Source: Chitinophagaceae bacterium 26-R-25
Lineage (GTDB): Bacteria > Bacteroidota > Bacteroidia > Chitinophagales > Chitinophagaceae
DNA: 64,000 bases
Reading direction: 5' to 3'
NCBI GenBank assembly: GCA_029906195.1
Contig: JARWSJ010000001.1
Coordinates: 1,426,001-1,490,000 of the forward strand
Under the pieces are notes generated by a model. That model saw only the letters and a program-made list of their open reading frames with translations, did not search any database and was not told where the DNA came from. Every line of letters begins with the position of its first letter. Position 1 is the stretch's first letter. Positions 52,972 to 62,099 of this stretch are shown here, piece by piece. The position numbers and the translations under genes are program-made.

Positions 52972-53391
52972 TTATTTGTTAAGAAATTGATCGATGCTCC
53001 ATTTGCTGGCGGGAACGCTGCTTAAAAGGAAGGCTCCGGCACTAAATGCAAAAGCGGAATAGTCAAGCGGTTCCTTTATGCCAAAGGAAATAGCCATTGC
53101 GATGCTGAATAGTAGTGTGAGAATGCCGGCAGACAATGCCACAATGCCTGTTCGGTAGCCCACAAGTAACAGCAAACCAAGGCTTAGTTCTGCAATAGTC
53201 GCTAAAACCGCGAGCGACGGCGCAAATGATTTAGATAAAAACGAATTGGTTTGCGCGGTATAATTCACAAAATTTTGCCAGCCGGATGAATGGCTGCCCC
53301 AAAGACCCAATCTGCTGGCCACAGCCGAAAGAAAGCCCGCCGATAGAGCCATGCGCAGGGAAAAAGAATAGATGTTTTGTTTTGTGGTCAT
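52972..53391 (-). CDS. DoxX-family membrane protein
   Basis: The 139-residue inner-membrane protein has four hydrophobic segments (about 10-27, 58-76, 80-100 and 108-125), with the DoxX-like GFLSAVASRLGLW and AELSLGLLLLVGYRTGIVAL. DoxX proteins are linked to respiration or stress tolerance, but function is not settled. It sits between an AraC regulator and a cupin gene on the same strand. Confidence 0.87.
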   Translation of the reverse strand: MTTKQNIYSFSLRMALSAGFLSAVASRLGLWGSHSSGWQNFVNYTAQTNSFLSKSFAPSLAVLATIAELSLGLLLLVGYRTGIVALSAGILTLLFSIAMAISFGIKEPLDYSAFAFSAGAFLLSSVPASKWSIDQFLNK

Positions 53392-53483
53392 ACCTGTAAG
53401 TTTTATTCGCTTGATTACAGGTACAAAGTTGGCATAACATACTGCCTCGGAGAATAGACGATTCTGGGAAAAACATATAAAAT

Positions 53484-54272
53484 TTATACCCCGACCTCTT
53501 TTTTGAAGTCTTTGGGAGATTTCGCCGTATGCTTTTTAAAGAAGTTTGAAAAATAGAAAGGATCGTTGAAACCAAGCGCATACGCTATCTCTTTTATCGT
53601 AAGATCTTCATAATGCAGCAAACGCTTTGCCTCTGAAATAATGAGACTGTATATTACGTTTTGCGCCGTCTTATTCGTATGCAGCTTCGAAACTTCGTTG
53701 AGCTTCGCTTCCGTAGTTAATAACCGTTGCGACAATTGAGACACTGTATAGTTTTGTGAAAAATTGCTTCTTACTTCCAATAAAAATTTTAAGAACAACG
53801 CGTCTGGTTTCCATATTTCTATACCGTTGGCAATCTTGCTCCTGTTTAGCTCAATCAACAGCAGCTCTATGTGAGAGTGCGTTGAAATCAAATACTGGTA
53901 AGGCTTTTCTTCAAGTTCAACTTTAATTTTATTCAGCGTCTCTTCAAAGAAATCGAAATTTCCTACGTGAATCACCTCGTTCATTCCGAAGTGGCAAAAG
54001 AGGCTATTGTGAAAAATGAGTTCAATGTCATTGTCATTTTTGCAAAAGAAATCCAACGTAAAGTCAAGCACTGTTACAAGCCCTTTTACACACACCAATT
54101 GATGATACTGCCCTGAGGTGATTGTAATCGCTTCTGACTTTTTCAGTGTAAATTTATCTTCATCCACCATGATGTCCACTGTTCCTTCTTTGCACCAAAA
54201 AAGAATATACTTTAAAACCCTTTGTGGCTTTTCAAAACCTTTTGTGGTGCTAATGTCTCTAATGTTGATCAT
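53484..54272 (-). CDS. AraC-family transcriptional regulator
   Basis: The 262-residue protein has an N-terminal cupin-like sensing domain (about 20-130) and a C-terminal AraC DNA-binding domain (about 165-260) with two helix-turn-helices: [20 protein letters not shown] and the signature [21 protein letters not shown] followed by [12 protein letters not shown]. It is 92 bases upstream of the DoxX-cupin pair on the same strand and probably controls it. Confidence 0.93.
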   Translation of the reverse strand: MINIRDISTTKGFEKPQRVLKYILFWCKEGTVDIMVDEDKFTLKKSEAITITSGQYHQLVCVKGLVTVLDFTLDFFCKNDNDIELIFHNSLFCHFGMNEVIHVGNFDFFEETLNKIKVELEEKPYQYLISTHSHIELLLIELNRSKIANGIEIWKPDALFLKFLLEVRSNFSQNYTVSQLSQRLLTTEAKLNEVSKLHTNKTAQNVIYSLIISEAKRLLHYEDLTIKEIAYALGFNDPFYFSNFFKKHTAKSPKDFKKEVGV

Positions 54273-54464
54273 GCTGTTGTTGAATTTTTAAGCTCCCGTT
54301 ATTATTGCTCCTCCGGGAAATCTTCCATCTGCTTCCAATTGCTTCAATGTACTACTTTGCACGATTTTTCCAAAGATTTTGCAATGGCTTATCAGTACAG
54401 CAACGAAAATCAGGATTTTGTTCCCTGGTTTTTTTTACCTTTGCAGCCATTAAATTTCAAAGAA

Positions 54465-54800
54465 ATGAGTGAATTTCCTCCATGTCCTCAGTGTAAATCG
54501 ACTTATACGTACCAGATGGAAAACCTGCTTGTATGCCCGGAATGCGGACATGAGTGGAACCCTGAAGAAGCAAGCGCCGAAGACGCGTTTGTTGTGAAAG
54601 ATGCAAACGGCAATATTCTTCAAAACGGCGATACGGTTGTAACGATCAAAAACCTTCCCGTAAGAGGTTCATCTCAAAGTATAAAAGCAGGCACCAAGGT
54701 GAAAAACATCCGCCTGGTAGACAGCGACCACAACATTGATTGCAAGATAGATGGCTTTGGAGCAATGGCGCTAAAGTCGGAGTTTGTTAAGAAAGCGTAG
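54465..54800 (+). CDS. yjdM: YjdM/PhnA-like zinc-ribbon protein
   Basis: ATG 54465 gives the expected 111 residues; upstream codons are open but unlike the family. The N-terminal zinc ribbon [21 protein letters not shown] (two CxxC pairs) is followed by the KOW-like core [20 protein letters not shown]-type sequence and [15 protein letters not shown]. Formerly called PhnA from its place near phosphonate genes in E. coli, it is not a phosphonoacetate hydrolase. Its cellular role is unclear. Confidence 0.93.
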   Translation: MSEFPPCPQCKSTYTYQMENLLVCPECGHEWNPEEASAEDAFVVKDANGNILQNGDTVVTIKNLPVRGSSQSIKAGTKVKNIRLVDSDHNIDCKIDGFGAMALKSEFVKKA

Positions 54801-54821
54801 TAACATTATGATATCTTTTCT

Positions 54822-54855
54822 AAGCCGTCTCAAAAAATATTTGGGGCGGCTTTTT
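54822..54855 (+). terminator. Rho-independent terminator
   Basis: AAGCCGTCTC pairs with GGGGCGGCTT (10 bp with two G-U pairs), followed by a T-run. It follows the yjdM gene by 21 bases. Confidence 0.85.
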
Positions 54856-55145
54856 ATTTAAATGCCGGCCAGAATCTTGAGGTGACATCAAGCGTAACCG
54901 ATAAACTTTAGTGCGCATCATTCTTTCCCGGTTTTTTGTTTTGACTCACCGAATAAAGCAAGCCGTTTCAAGCATTGCATTTTCTATTGTTATTATCTAC
55001 CTTTATGTTCCTCACGGTTTATGTGATCACAAATACAATTCCCTCCGCATCACTCCCCTGAAATTCCGATTCACAAGCCAATTCCTAATGGATGCCTCCC
55101 ATACCCGCGCCTGTGGATTTTTTTCATCAATTAAACACACCTTGT
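54856..55145. other. Gene-free region upstream of the TIGR03118 gene
   Basis: Open frames here (for example from 54911) have no protein-like character and overlap the start of the next gene; I see no other element. Confidence 0.5.
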
Positions 55146-56300
55146 ATGAAACAGACATCTTACGCTTACAGTCTTTCTTCTTTTAAAGGACTGTATTCGC
55201 TTGCTTTTGTTACCTTATTGTTATGCACCGGTTGTAGAAAAGAATTTTTCATAACAGCAAAAAATGATCTGAAAGACTTTGGACAAGTAAATCTTATTGC
55301 TAACAACAACGAGTACAGTGCTGCCAGGGTTGCGCCGGATTTTCAAAACGCGTGGGGACTTACTTTCGCTCCTTCGGGCGTGCCGTGGGTCAACACAGAA
55401 GCTACCGGCCTCAGCTATGTGCTAACCGCAGCAGGCGGAGATGCGCGGCCTCCAGTGCTGATTCCATCGCCTACCGACACAATGGGTGGTGCACCTTCCG
55501 GAATTGTTTTCAATGGCTCCACTGCTTTTAGACTCACCAACCACAATCCGGCAAGATTCATTTTTGTAGGCACTGATGGAGTCATTTCAGGATGGAACGG
55601 CGGCAATAAAGCAGAACGTGTTAAGGACAATTCAGCTTCTGCTTCTTATACCGGGCTTGCTATAGCTACCAGCGACGGCAAGAATTACATATATGCCGCA
55701 AACTTCAGGAAGGCAATGATTGAAGTATATGACAGCATGTTCAACTGGGTTGCTATGTCCTTTAAAGATCCTGCACTTCCTGCAGGCTATTCTCCATTCA
55801 ATATCCAGGCTATTGACAACTGGCTGTACGTAATGTATGCACAGCAGGATCCGTCATCACCAGATGATGAACTACATGGCGCGGGCAAAGGCTTTGTAGA
55901 TATTTTTAAATCTGACGGCTCGTTTGTTACACGCTTTATCTCCAAAGGCGAATTAAACGCCCCATGGGGAATTGCTTTGGCACCGGCAGCCTTCTTTGAA
56001 GACATGAAAGACATGAAAAACGACAACGAGGGCAATGATAAAAATAAGAACATGAAAAATACGCAGATCATACTGGTAGGCAATTTTGGCGATGGCCACA
56101 TCAATGCGTACAACTTGGGTGGCGTATTTTTGAAGGCGCTTCAGACACACAACAAAACCCTCGTAATTCCAGGCTTATGGGCAATTGCTTTCCCACCAAC
56201 TACCTCCACCAACGGTGTTGACCCGAATGCACTGTATTTCACTGCCGGTCCTGATGACGAAAAGGACGGACTATATGGATACATAAAAAAGACAAATTAA
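55146..56300 (+). CDS. TIGR03118-family lipoprotein
   Basis: ATG 55146 starts a lipoprotein signal with lipobox LCTGC (Cys30). The 384-residue protein follows the TIGR03118 pattern, a beta-propeller-like fold: VNLIAN, FQNAWGLTFAPSGVPWVNTEAT, PSGIVFNG, FVGTDGVISGWNGG, ATSDGKNYIYAANF and GLYGYI. A charged Lys/Asp/Asn-rich insertion (DMKDMKNDNEGNDKNKNMKN, about 305-325) lies in one loop. Function unknown; probably outer-membrane anchored. Confidence 0.88.
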   Translation: MKQTSYAYSLSSFKGLYSLAFVTLLLCTGCRKEFFITAKNDLKDFGQVNLIANNNEYSAARVAPDFQNAWGLTFAPSGVPWVNTEATGLSYVLTAAGGDARPPVLIPSPTDTMGGAPSGIVFNGSTAFRLTNHNPARFIFVGTDGVISGWNGGNKAERVKDNSASASYTGLAIATSDGKNYIYAANFRKAMIEVYDSMFNWVAMSFKDPALPAGYSPFNIQAIDNWLYVMYAQQDPSSPDDELHGAGKGFVDIFKSDGSFVTRFISKGELNAPWGIALAPAAFFEDMKDMKNDNEGNDKNKNMKNTQIILVGNFGDGHINAYNLGGVFLKALQTHNKTLVIPGLWAIAFPPTTSTNGVDPNALYFTAGPDDEKDGLYGYIKKTN

Positions 56301-56361
56301 AATGATGCAGGTTTCGGCATTCAGGATATTGTATTTGTACGTTCAATAACACATGAGGCAA

Positions 56362-56401
56362 AAAAAGAGTCCGCAAACACAATGTTTCGCGGACTCTTTT
56401 T
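56362..56401. terminator. Bidirectional terminator
   Basis: AAAAGAGTCCGC pairs with GCGGACTCTTTT, with A- and T-runs on the two sides, between convergent genes ending at 56300 and 56423. Confidence 0.9.
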
Positions 56402-56422
56402 GTGTGCCATATTCAGCATATG

Positions 56423-57013
56423 TCATTGCATCACCAAGTTGCAAATCCAAAGTCCCAATGGAACCGATATGAAAGCAGCAGCAAATGATGCGATAAATAC
56501 TACTACATTGTTTCTGTTTTGTTTTGTCAACAGCCAAATAATGGCATACGAAATTATGAAGATACCAAATGGAATTGCATAGTAGAAGTTGCCGGTCTGC
56601 ATAACAGTATAACACAAAATAGCCGCGCCTACCAACACAGACACGCTCATCCCGATCAGGCTTCCTAATATTGTTTTTGCATTTATCGAGTGATTCTTTA
56701 TATACTTATCAGCAGCAATAATAGCTTTTTCAATTGTGTTGTTAAGTTGATCCGCGGTTAATATATCAGAAGTTACAGAAGACTTTATTTTATTGGTATC
56801 ACCACCGCTTTTGTAAAGCACGAAAACAAGCTGATTAATCCTTTTAATTTCGTTTGGTATTACATTCTGTTGGCTCACATTCTTCTTCACTTGGTCAATG
56901 CCACCACGGCTATCGATTTCCTTTAGCAGCTCATCGTTAGCATTGCCTGAGTAGTCAAGGGCAGTTGAATAAGATTCCAAAAGGTCTTTATCGGAGTATT
57001 TCCTGTAATTCAT
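56423..57013 (-). CDS. Membrane hypothetical protein with three C-terminal helices
   Basis: The 196-residue protein has a soluble helical N-terminal part (about 1-110, with YRKYSDKDLLESYS) and three transmembrane helices (about 118-142, 144-160 and 168-192). The short repeated helix pattern at the start resembles uncharacterised Bacteroidota membrane proteins. It ends just beyond a shared terminator. No function can be given. Confidence 0.78.
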   Translation of the reverse strand: MNYRKYSDKDLLESYSTALDYSGNANDELLKEIDSRGGIDQVKKNVSQQNVIPNEIKRINQLVFVLYKSGGDTNKIKSSVTSDILTADQLNNTIEKAIIAADKYIKNHSINAKTILGSLIGMSVSVLVGAAILCYTVMQTGNFYYAIPFGIFIISYAIIWLLTKQNRNNVVVFIASFAAAFISVPLGLWICNLVMQ

Positions 57014-57141
57014 GATCGCAAGTCTACAAATATTATTTCATTCCTTGAAAACTTAAAGACGTTATTTTCATTAACAACAAATCCGCAAGAAACGGGTTGT
57101 TGTTGCCTCGTTTTGCAAAGACATTTGCATAAAAGAAAATC

Positions 57142-57816
57142 ATGCATATCGTATCAACACCCAACATTCTATATTTCGGCACACCAGTCATTTTAATTGG
57201 CACTACAAATGAAGACGGCAGTTACAACCTCGCGCCAATGTCATCGGCATTCTGGTTGGGCTGGCGCTGCGTGATTGGTTTAGCAGCATTCTCAAAAACC
57301 ACGCAAAACATTCAACGCAATGGCGAATGCGTGTTGAACCTGGCTTCTGTAAACAATGCGGCCGCGGTAAACAAACTGGCGAGGACAACAGGAAGCGATC
57401 CAGTTCCAGTGGGCAAACAACAAAAAGGGTATTATCACAAACGTGAAAAATTTGAACACGCAGGCCTTACAGCAATAGCAGCAGACATTGTAAATGCGCC
57501 GATGGTAAAAGAATGTGATGTGCAACTGGAAGCAAAACTGATACATACTCGTTCCCTTGCAGAAGATGATGACACGATGAAAAATAAGATCACGGTAATG
57601 GAATTGCAAATCGTGCGGGTGCATCTGGAAGAAAATATTTTGATGCCCAACAATGCAAACAAGGTAGATCCCAATAAGTGGAAGCCGCTCATCATGAGCT
57701 TCCAAAAGTTGTACAGCATAGGCGATGAAGTGCATTACTCAACATTATCAGAGATACCCGAAGTCTTGTATAGAACGCCGGATATTGACAAAGCAAGCAT
57801 GATCACTTCGTCTTAG
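57142..57816 (+). CDS. Flavin reductase-like FMN-binding protein
   Basis: The 224-residue protein fits the flavin-reductase (DIM6/NTAB, split-barrel) family: GTTNEDGSYNLAPMSSAFWL and GLAAFSKTTQNIQRNGECVL form the FMN-binding part. Members bind FMN and act as reductases or small oxidoreductases; a partner oxygenase is not next to it. The reaction is not known. Confidence 0.9.
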   Translation: MHIVSTPNILYFGTPVILIGTTNEDGSYNLAPMSSAFWLGWRCVIGLAAFSKTTQNIQRNGECVLNLASVNNAAAVNKLARTTGSDPVPVGKQQKGYYHKREKFEHAGLTAIAADIVNAPMVKECDVQLEAKLIHTRSLAEDDDTMKNKITVMELQIVRVHLEENILMPNNANKVDPNKWKPLIMSFQKLYSIGDEVHYSTLSEIPEVLYRTPDIDKASMITSS

Positions 57817-57822
57817 TAAAAA

Positions 57823-57857
57823 GCCAAAGGCCAAAGCTATTTGCGGTGGCCTTTGGC
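57823..57857. terminator. Bidirectional hairpin terminator
   Basis: GCCAAAGGCCA pairs perfectly with TGGCCTTTGGC around a 13-base loop between two convergent genes. Confidence 0.8.
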
Positions 57858-57894
57858 ATCTTAACGAACGTAATATTCTAAAGCGAAAATACGC

Positions 57895-58944
57895 TTACCG
57901 ATGCATCGTAATCATTGGCCCGGTATTCATAAAATGTTCAGCTACCCAATCATGGATCTCTTGCTTCGCCTGCATCGAAAGCGGTATGTCATTAAACGAC
58001 CCATGATAACATCTGTCGGCCAGTTTAAATGGATGTATTGCGCCTTTAATAGTAGTCACCTGAATATTTGAAGGCACGTTGTTATCATAAAGTTTATCAA
58101 GTGCGTTGACGCTTTTTTGGGGCGAGACGAGAGGATCATTTTCACAAAACATCAGGAACAAGGGCTTCTTTACATTTTTCAAATAAGCAGCAGGGTCAAA
58201 ATCACCGATGACACTAAGCTGTTTCCATTCCGGTTGAAAAGGAAAAAAGCTGGTGAACCAAAAATCAAAACGTACCTGTTTAGCAGCCTTCACGTATGCA
58301 TCTGGTTCCGAGAGATTTTCGCGGCACATAAAGTTGCTCGTGTAATCATTGGTCACCTGATCCCTCACACCAAAAGTTGGCCCTGCCATAGAAATAGCCC
58401 CGGCAAAGCTCTGCGGATATTTCGAGAGGCATATCTGCGCAATCCATCCGCCCTGGCTGTGCCCCACAACAATAATCTTGTTCGTATCAATAAAAGGAAG
58501 CGAGTGCAAATAGTCAGCCGCGGCCTTTACATCTGCTGCTCTGTCTTCAAAGGAAGCAGAATACCAATTGCCTTCAGATTCACCAACACCGCGTTTATCA
58601 AAATATAAAAACACCATGCTGTCACTCGCAAAATTCTGTTCATACAAAGTGTCCAGAAATGACACGTAGTAGTTATCTGCGTAAGATGATTGTCCGCCGG
58701 AGCCGGGACAAAAAATAATTGCAGGCAATTTCCTGTTGGTAGTGGCAGGTGCCTTCAATCGGCCACGCAAGGTATTAGATCCGCTTTTGAAAGATATTTT
58801 TGTTCCGCTGTTTGATGCAGCAGCATTCAACCATTTAATGGGCTGTTTCGAAAAGAACAATGCCGGGTGCAGGAAGTTGGCATACAAAGAGACAGCAATC
58901 ACGAACAGTAGGGTATAAAGAAAAATTCGTCCGAGAAATTTCAT
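57895..58944 (-). CDS. Membrane-anchored or secreted alpha/beta hydrolase
   Basis: ATG 58944 is preferred over a TTG three codons earlier. The 349-residue protein starts with a hydrophobic signal or anchor (LGRIFLYTLLFVIAVSLYAN) and an alpha/beta-hydrolase core with GSGGQSSYADNYYVSF, FDKRGVGESEG, nucleophile Ser in GHSQGGWI, Asp in MFCENDPLVSP and His in GAIHPFKL. It resembles the BAAT/dienelactone hydrolase-like exported esterases. Substrate unknown. Confidence 0.88.
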   Translation of the reverse strand: MKFLGRIFLYTLLFVIAVSLYANFLHPALFFSKQPIKWLNAAASNSGTKISFKSGSNTLRGRLKAPATTNRKLPAIIFCPGSGGQSSYADNYYVSFLDTLYEQNFASDSMVFLYFDKRGVGESEGNWYSASFEDRAADVKAAADYLHSLPFIDTNKIIVVGHSQGGWIAQICLSKYPQSFAGAISMAGPTFGVRDQVTNDYTSNFMCRENLSEPDAYVKAAKQVRFDFWFTSFFPFQPEWKQLSVIGDFDPAAYLKNVKKPLFLMFCENDPLVSPQKSVNALDKLYDNNVPSNIQVTTIKGAIHPFKLADRCYHGSFNDIPLSMQAKQEIHDWVAEHFMNTGPMITMHR

Positions 58945-59084
58945 AACTGGCAATGGAGGTTAGGGTTGTCAGAAACCGCAAAGATATATTTTTCGTACAC
59001 ACGACAACGTTAGTCCGTATGAAATTGATCAAACGGTTTAAAAAGTATTAATGTTGATGTGAGTAATTTGACTGACAGTTTTTT

Positions 59085-59165
59085 TACCACTAAGACACTA
59101 AGGACACAAAGTTTCACTAAGGCTTTCTCTTAGTGCAGCTCAGTGTCCTTAGTGCCTTAGTGGTA
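59085..59165. repeat. Stuttered inverted repeat, CCACTAAG family (copy 3)
   Basis: ACCACTAAGACACTAAGGAC pairs with GTCCTTAGTGCCTTAGTGGT, with further CACTAAG/CTTAGTG words inside. It lies between two minus-strand genes. Confidence 0.8.
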
Positions 59166-59182
59166 AAACTTTGAGGTATTGC

Positions 59183-59800
59183 CTACAAATAATCCTTCAG
59201 CTCCTCATAATGTGAAATGACGTTATAACCCTCGGGCTTGTTAGCTCCGTTAAAATTATAAACTACAGCATCAATGCCTAATTCATTCGCGGCCTGTATT
59301 TCAGAATGTACATCATCACCCACCACGAGAACATCTTCAGCTGCTAAATGATATTGCTGCATAATACTAATGAACATATCTTTCTTGGAAAGGTTAGAAA
59401 CCGCAGGATCAACAATGTAATACGCTTCGAAATCATGCAGTAAATTCAGTTGCTTGATTTTACTTTCCTGCAACTTTTTAAATCCTTTGGTCACCAGGAA
59501 TAAATAGTCAAGCTGTTTGGTCAGCAAATAATCATCAAAGGGTTTAATCACATCGTTGTATTCGATGTCCGACAATAGTTCCAGGCCGGCTTTTGTAAGC
59601 CCGTCGGTAAATTGAAAATCCCTTGCTACATCCTGAAAGGGCTTGCGCTGTATGGCATCTTTAACGTCTTCGAGACTTCCCTTGAAGCTATTGTCATTTT
59701 CTATGAGCTTGAATAATCCGTCAAACAGTTTCATACCAATAGAAGCAACGGGATAAATGGTATTGTCTAAATCAAATATGATTGCTTTTTTTCGTTTCAT
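59183..59800 (-). CDS. HAD-superfamily hydrolase
   Basis: The 205-residue protein has the HAD motifs in order: motif I IFDLDNTIYP (nucleophile Asp near residue 9), motif II VTKG (Thr), motif III Lys near KKDMFI and motif IV VVGDDVHSEIQAAN. It resembles phosphoglycolate-phosphatase or 5'-nucleotidase-like HAD proteins with a helical cap. It is probably a phosphatase of small phosphometabolites. Confidence 0.92.
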   Translation of the reverse strand: MKRKKAIIFDLDNTIYPVASIGMKLFDGLFKLIENDNSFKGSLEDVKDAIQRKPFQDVARDFQFTDGLTKAGLELLSDIEYNDVIKPFDDYLLTKQLDYLFLVTKGFKKLQESKIKQLNLLHDFEAYYIVDPAVSNLSKKDMFISIMQQYHLAAEDVLVVGDDVHSEIQAANELGIDAVVYNFNGANKPEGYNVISHYEELKDYL

Positions 59801-59809
59801 GCGCTTGCT

Positions 59810-59884
59810 AAAAAATCAAAAGTAAAAATTCAAAAGTCAAAAGACGTTCGCGAAAGTGCACTATTTTTTACTTTTGACTTTTAT
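59810..59884. repeat. Stuttered inverted repeat, TCAAAAGT family (copy 2)
   Basis: Left arm 59810-59842 (AAAAAATCAAAAGTAAAAAT) and right arm 59863-59884 (TTTTTTACTTTTGACTTTTA) are complementary. The right arm overlaps the end of the next gene and supplies its stop codon. Confidence 0.75.
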
Positions 59885-60218
59885 ATCGAAAATACGCTGA
59901 AGAGACCGGGAGGAAAAGCAGGACGGTCACAACTATCAAAAGAACAATATGCATGGCCATTTCAGACTTTGAATGCAGTGCGCCGATAATGACATGATAA
60001 AGCAACCAAATGACTGCGAGCCATCTTGCCCAATCAACTCTGTAGAACAAAAGAATACCGCACATCAGCGCCGTCAGGCGAACAACAAGCGCCCAAATCA
60101 CCTCTGACAATTTCGAATCTGGCTGAGAAAAATCTTTTAAGTGGAAGGCAACACCGAGGCAGCCTGCAAGAATGAACAGCATGCCAACAATAACCACAGT
60201 TATAGGACGACGTTTCAT
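59868..60218 (-). CDS. Small membrane hypothetical protein
   Basis: The 116-residue protein has four hydrophobic segments (about 7-25, 43-60, 66-80 and 88-105), consistent with a four-helix inner-membrane protein. The last five codons and the stop come from the arm of a stuttered repeat. It starts 13 bases after the VOC gene stop on the same strand. No family function is known. Confidence 0.78.
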   Translation of the reverse strand: MKRRPITVVIVGMLFILAGCLGVAFHLKDFSQPDSKLSEVIWALVVRLTALMCGILLFYRVDWARWLAVIWLLYHVIIGALHSKSEMAMHIVLLIVVTVLLFLPVSSAYFRYKSQK

Positions 60219-60231
60219 GTTTTCAATTTAA

Positions 60232-60627
60232 TCAAATGTTCATTTCAATCAACCACTGATGCCCAAATGGGTCAAGGATATTGCCTTGCCTGTAGCCATA
60301 ATCAAAACTCTGGGCAGGACTTAAAACTGTGGCCCCAGCTTGCAAAGCCTTTTCCATTACAGCATCCACATCTTCCACAAACAAGCCGATAAGCGCAGTA
60401 ACACCATTAATTTTATTTGGTTCAAATTGTCCTTTTGCAGAGCGATCTTCATGCAAGTGAAAAATAGCACCTTTGATGGAGAGCTCTGCCACGTGAATGC
60501 TGCCATCATCGTTCCGCCACGAGCGGAGTTCCACAGCATCAAACGCTTTGGAATAAAACGAGATATCGGTAATACCACTGGGAATGAAAAGCTGTGGTGC
60601 GAAAAAGGTTGTGTTGCCGGATGCCAT
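60232..60627 (-). CDS. VOC-family (glyoxalase/bleomycin-resistance-like) protein
   Basis: ATG 60627 gives the normal 131 residues. Two beta-alpha-beta-beta-beta modules are seen, with FFAPQLFIPSGITDISFYSK and HVAELSIKGAIFHL in the first and FVEDVDAVMEKALQAGATV and YGYRQGNILDPFGHQWLIE in the second, the classical PhnB-like VOC pattern. Such proteins bind metals or small molecules; substrate unknown. Confidence 0.92.
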   Translation of the reverse strand: MASGNTTFFAPQLFIPSGITDISFYSKAFDAVELRSWRNDDGSIHVAELSIKGAIFHLHEDRSAKGQFEPNKINGVTALIGLFVEDVDAVMEKALQAGATVLSPAQSFDYGYRQGNILDPFGHQWLIEMNI

Positions 60628-60745
60628 AGGAGAGTTGTTTAAATCGTGAAAACAGGAGTAAGGTAAAGATCGCGAAAAGTTTTCTATTGTAAAAGCACCG
60701 CGACAGCCTCGATGGGGTAACACTCGAATTATAAAGAATTAAAAA

Positions 60746-60773
60746 GGCATTATCGCATGTCTGCAATAACGCC
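60746..60773 (-). terminator. Terminator of the sigma-factor gene
   Basis: On the minus strand GGCGTTATTGCA pairs imperfectly with TGCGATAATGCC and is followed by TTTTTAATT, after the sigma gene stop at 60803. Confidence 0.7.
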
Positions 60774-60802
60774 CTGAAAACTCAAGCTATATTCATAGGT
60801 TT

Positions 60803-61453
60803 TTATTCGCGTAAATCTCGCATCACCCGCTCCACCATTGCATCACAGTAAACGGCATTGAATTCGAAAATCTCCTCCGGCTGGTAGTGCTTTTCTATTT
60901 CTTTTCGCAGCATTCCTTTGGCGCGGTTAAGACGGGTCTTTACATTAGCTTCGCTAATGCCCAGTGTTTCTGCGGTTTCTTCCACGCTGAAGCCGTTCAC
61001 TTCGCGCAGGGAAAATACCATGCGGTAATCCAGGCTGAGATGCCTCAATGCAGTCTCTACTATTAGCCCCAGCTCTCTGTTGACAACAGCATTAACGGTG
61101 TCGGCGTTTCGGTTAGATGAATACATTGGAATTGATTTATCACTTATCTCTGAAGGTAGTTCGTTGCTAAAACTCAGTTTGTGCCGGTGATGGAAACACT
61201 TATTCAGCATTATCCTGGTTATCCATGTTCTGAAAGTTGCGCGACCTTCAAATTTGGATAAATTCCGGTAAGCCTCAATATATGTTTCCTGCATAAGATC
61301 CTGTGTGTCTTCATGGCCATAGTCGTAGCTTCTTCCGGTCTTATACAGAATGGCATTGTTTCTTCGAATAAGCAATTCAAACAAAGCAATATTACCACTC
61401 AATATAAGCCGTATCAATTCAAGGTCTGAATACTGTTCCGATATTTCTTTCAT
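60803..61453 (-). CDS. ECF-type RNA polymerase sigma factor
   Basis: ATG 61453 is chosen over a TTG five codons earlier. The 216-residue protein has region 2 (about 25-90, TQDLMQETYIEAYRNLSKFE and FRTWITRIMLNKC) and region 4 (about 135-185, LDYRMVFSLREVNGFSVEE, HTH ISEANVKTRL). The C-terminal tail of 25 residues is longer than usual. It is not next to a FecR or SusC and follows a DoxX-like gene by seven bases, so it probably belongs to a stress-type regulon. Confidence 0.92.
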   Translation of the reverse strand: MKEISEQYSDLELIRLILSGNIALFELLIRRNNAILYKTGRSYDYGHEDTQDLMQETYIEAYRNLSKFEGRATFRTWITRIMLNKCFHHRHKLSFSNELPSEISDKSIPMYSSNRNADTVNAVVNRELGLIVETALRHLSLDYRMVFSLREVNGFSVEETAETLGISEANVKTRLNRAKGMLRKEIEKHYQPEEIFEFNAVYCDAMVERVMRDLRE

Positions 61454-61460
61454 AGTTGTA

Positions 61461-61844
61461 TTAAGCAAGCGTTTTTGCCAATCGTGTCATCGAAAATGCG
61501 CCAATGGCCATTACAAGGTCACGCACTGCCACGTCAAAATAATGACCACCGAATATCAAAGTCAACGCTATCAATGTTAACCAGGCTGCAACAATAATAC
61601 CGCCAATAGCCGGCTTGAGCAATACGATAACACCTGCAACTATCTCAATTACGCCGACCACCATCATAAAAGCATGAGGCTGAAGCGGTAGCATACCGGC
61701 CATTTTAGGACTAAGATACTGCTCCCAATTGGTAAGTAAATTGGTGAATTTGTCGAGACCAGCAACAATTGGTACCAGGCCAAATGTGAGCTTTAAAAGG
61801 TTGAAGGTCGGTCTCAAGGTTTGATTTACATTCGTGTTTTCCAT
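61461..61844 (-). CDS. DoxX-like membrane protein
   Basis: The 127-residue protein has four hydrophobic segments (about 15-30, 55-75, 78-95 and 105-120), with LTFGLVPIVAGLDKFTNLL at the start and VVGVIEIVAGVIVLLKPAIG, resembling DoxX/DoxD-like proteins. It is co-directional with the sigma gene and only seven bases before its ATG, so the two form an operon. Function unknown. Confidence 0.83.
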   Translation of the reverse strand: MENTNVNQTLRPTFNLLKLTFGLVPIVAGLDKFTNLLTNWEQYLSPKMAGMLPLQPHAFMMVVGVIEIVAGVIVLLKPAIGGIIVAAWLTLIALTLIFGGHYFDVAVRDLVMAIGAFSMTRLAKTLA

Positions 61845-61901
61845 TTTTGTAGATTTAGTGTTCTGTGTAGATAGAGTGGATGAGGGAGGGAAAGGTTACA
61901 A

Positions 61902-62043
61902 ACAATTAAGAATTAGGAATTAGAAATTAGAAATTAGGAATTAGGAGTTAGTAGGAAAACAGTACGCTATTAGACTAAAGGTCAGATAGCAACATAAATG
62001 ACCCTGGCCCCGTCTAATTCCTAATTTCTAATTCCTAATTCCT
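61902..62043. repeat. Stuttered inverted repeat, AATTAGGAATTAG family
   Basis: Left arm 61902-61950 (ATTAAGAATTAGGAATTAGA, continued by AATTAGGAATTAGGAGTTAG) and right arm 62012-62043 (TCTAATTCCTAATTTCTAAT) are complementary. It lies between the divergent DoxX and HTCS genes. Confidence 0.78.
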
Positions 62044-62099
62044 CAAAAACCTGTATTTTTAATTGTTATTTTGACAGTTAATATTTTTGATGTTAACAA

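Noticed and set aside
54911-55186. 91-residue ORF with GTG start before the TIGR03118 gene
   Set aside because: It overlaps the signal peptide of the next gene in another frame and shows no domain.
62044-62099. Bacteroidota promoter before the HTCS gene
   Set aside because: TATTTTTG fits a -7 box, but no TTTG is found at the expected distance upstream.
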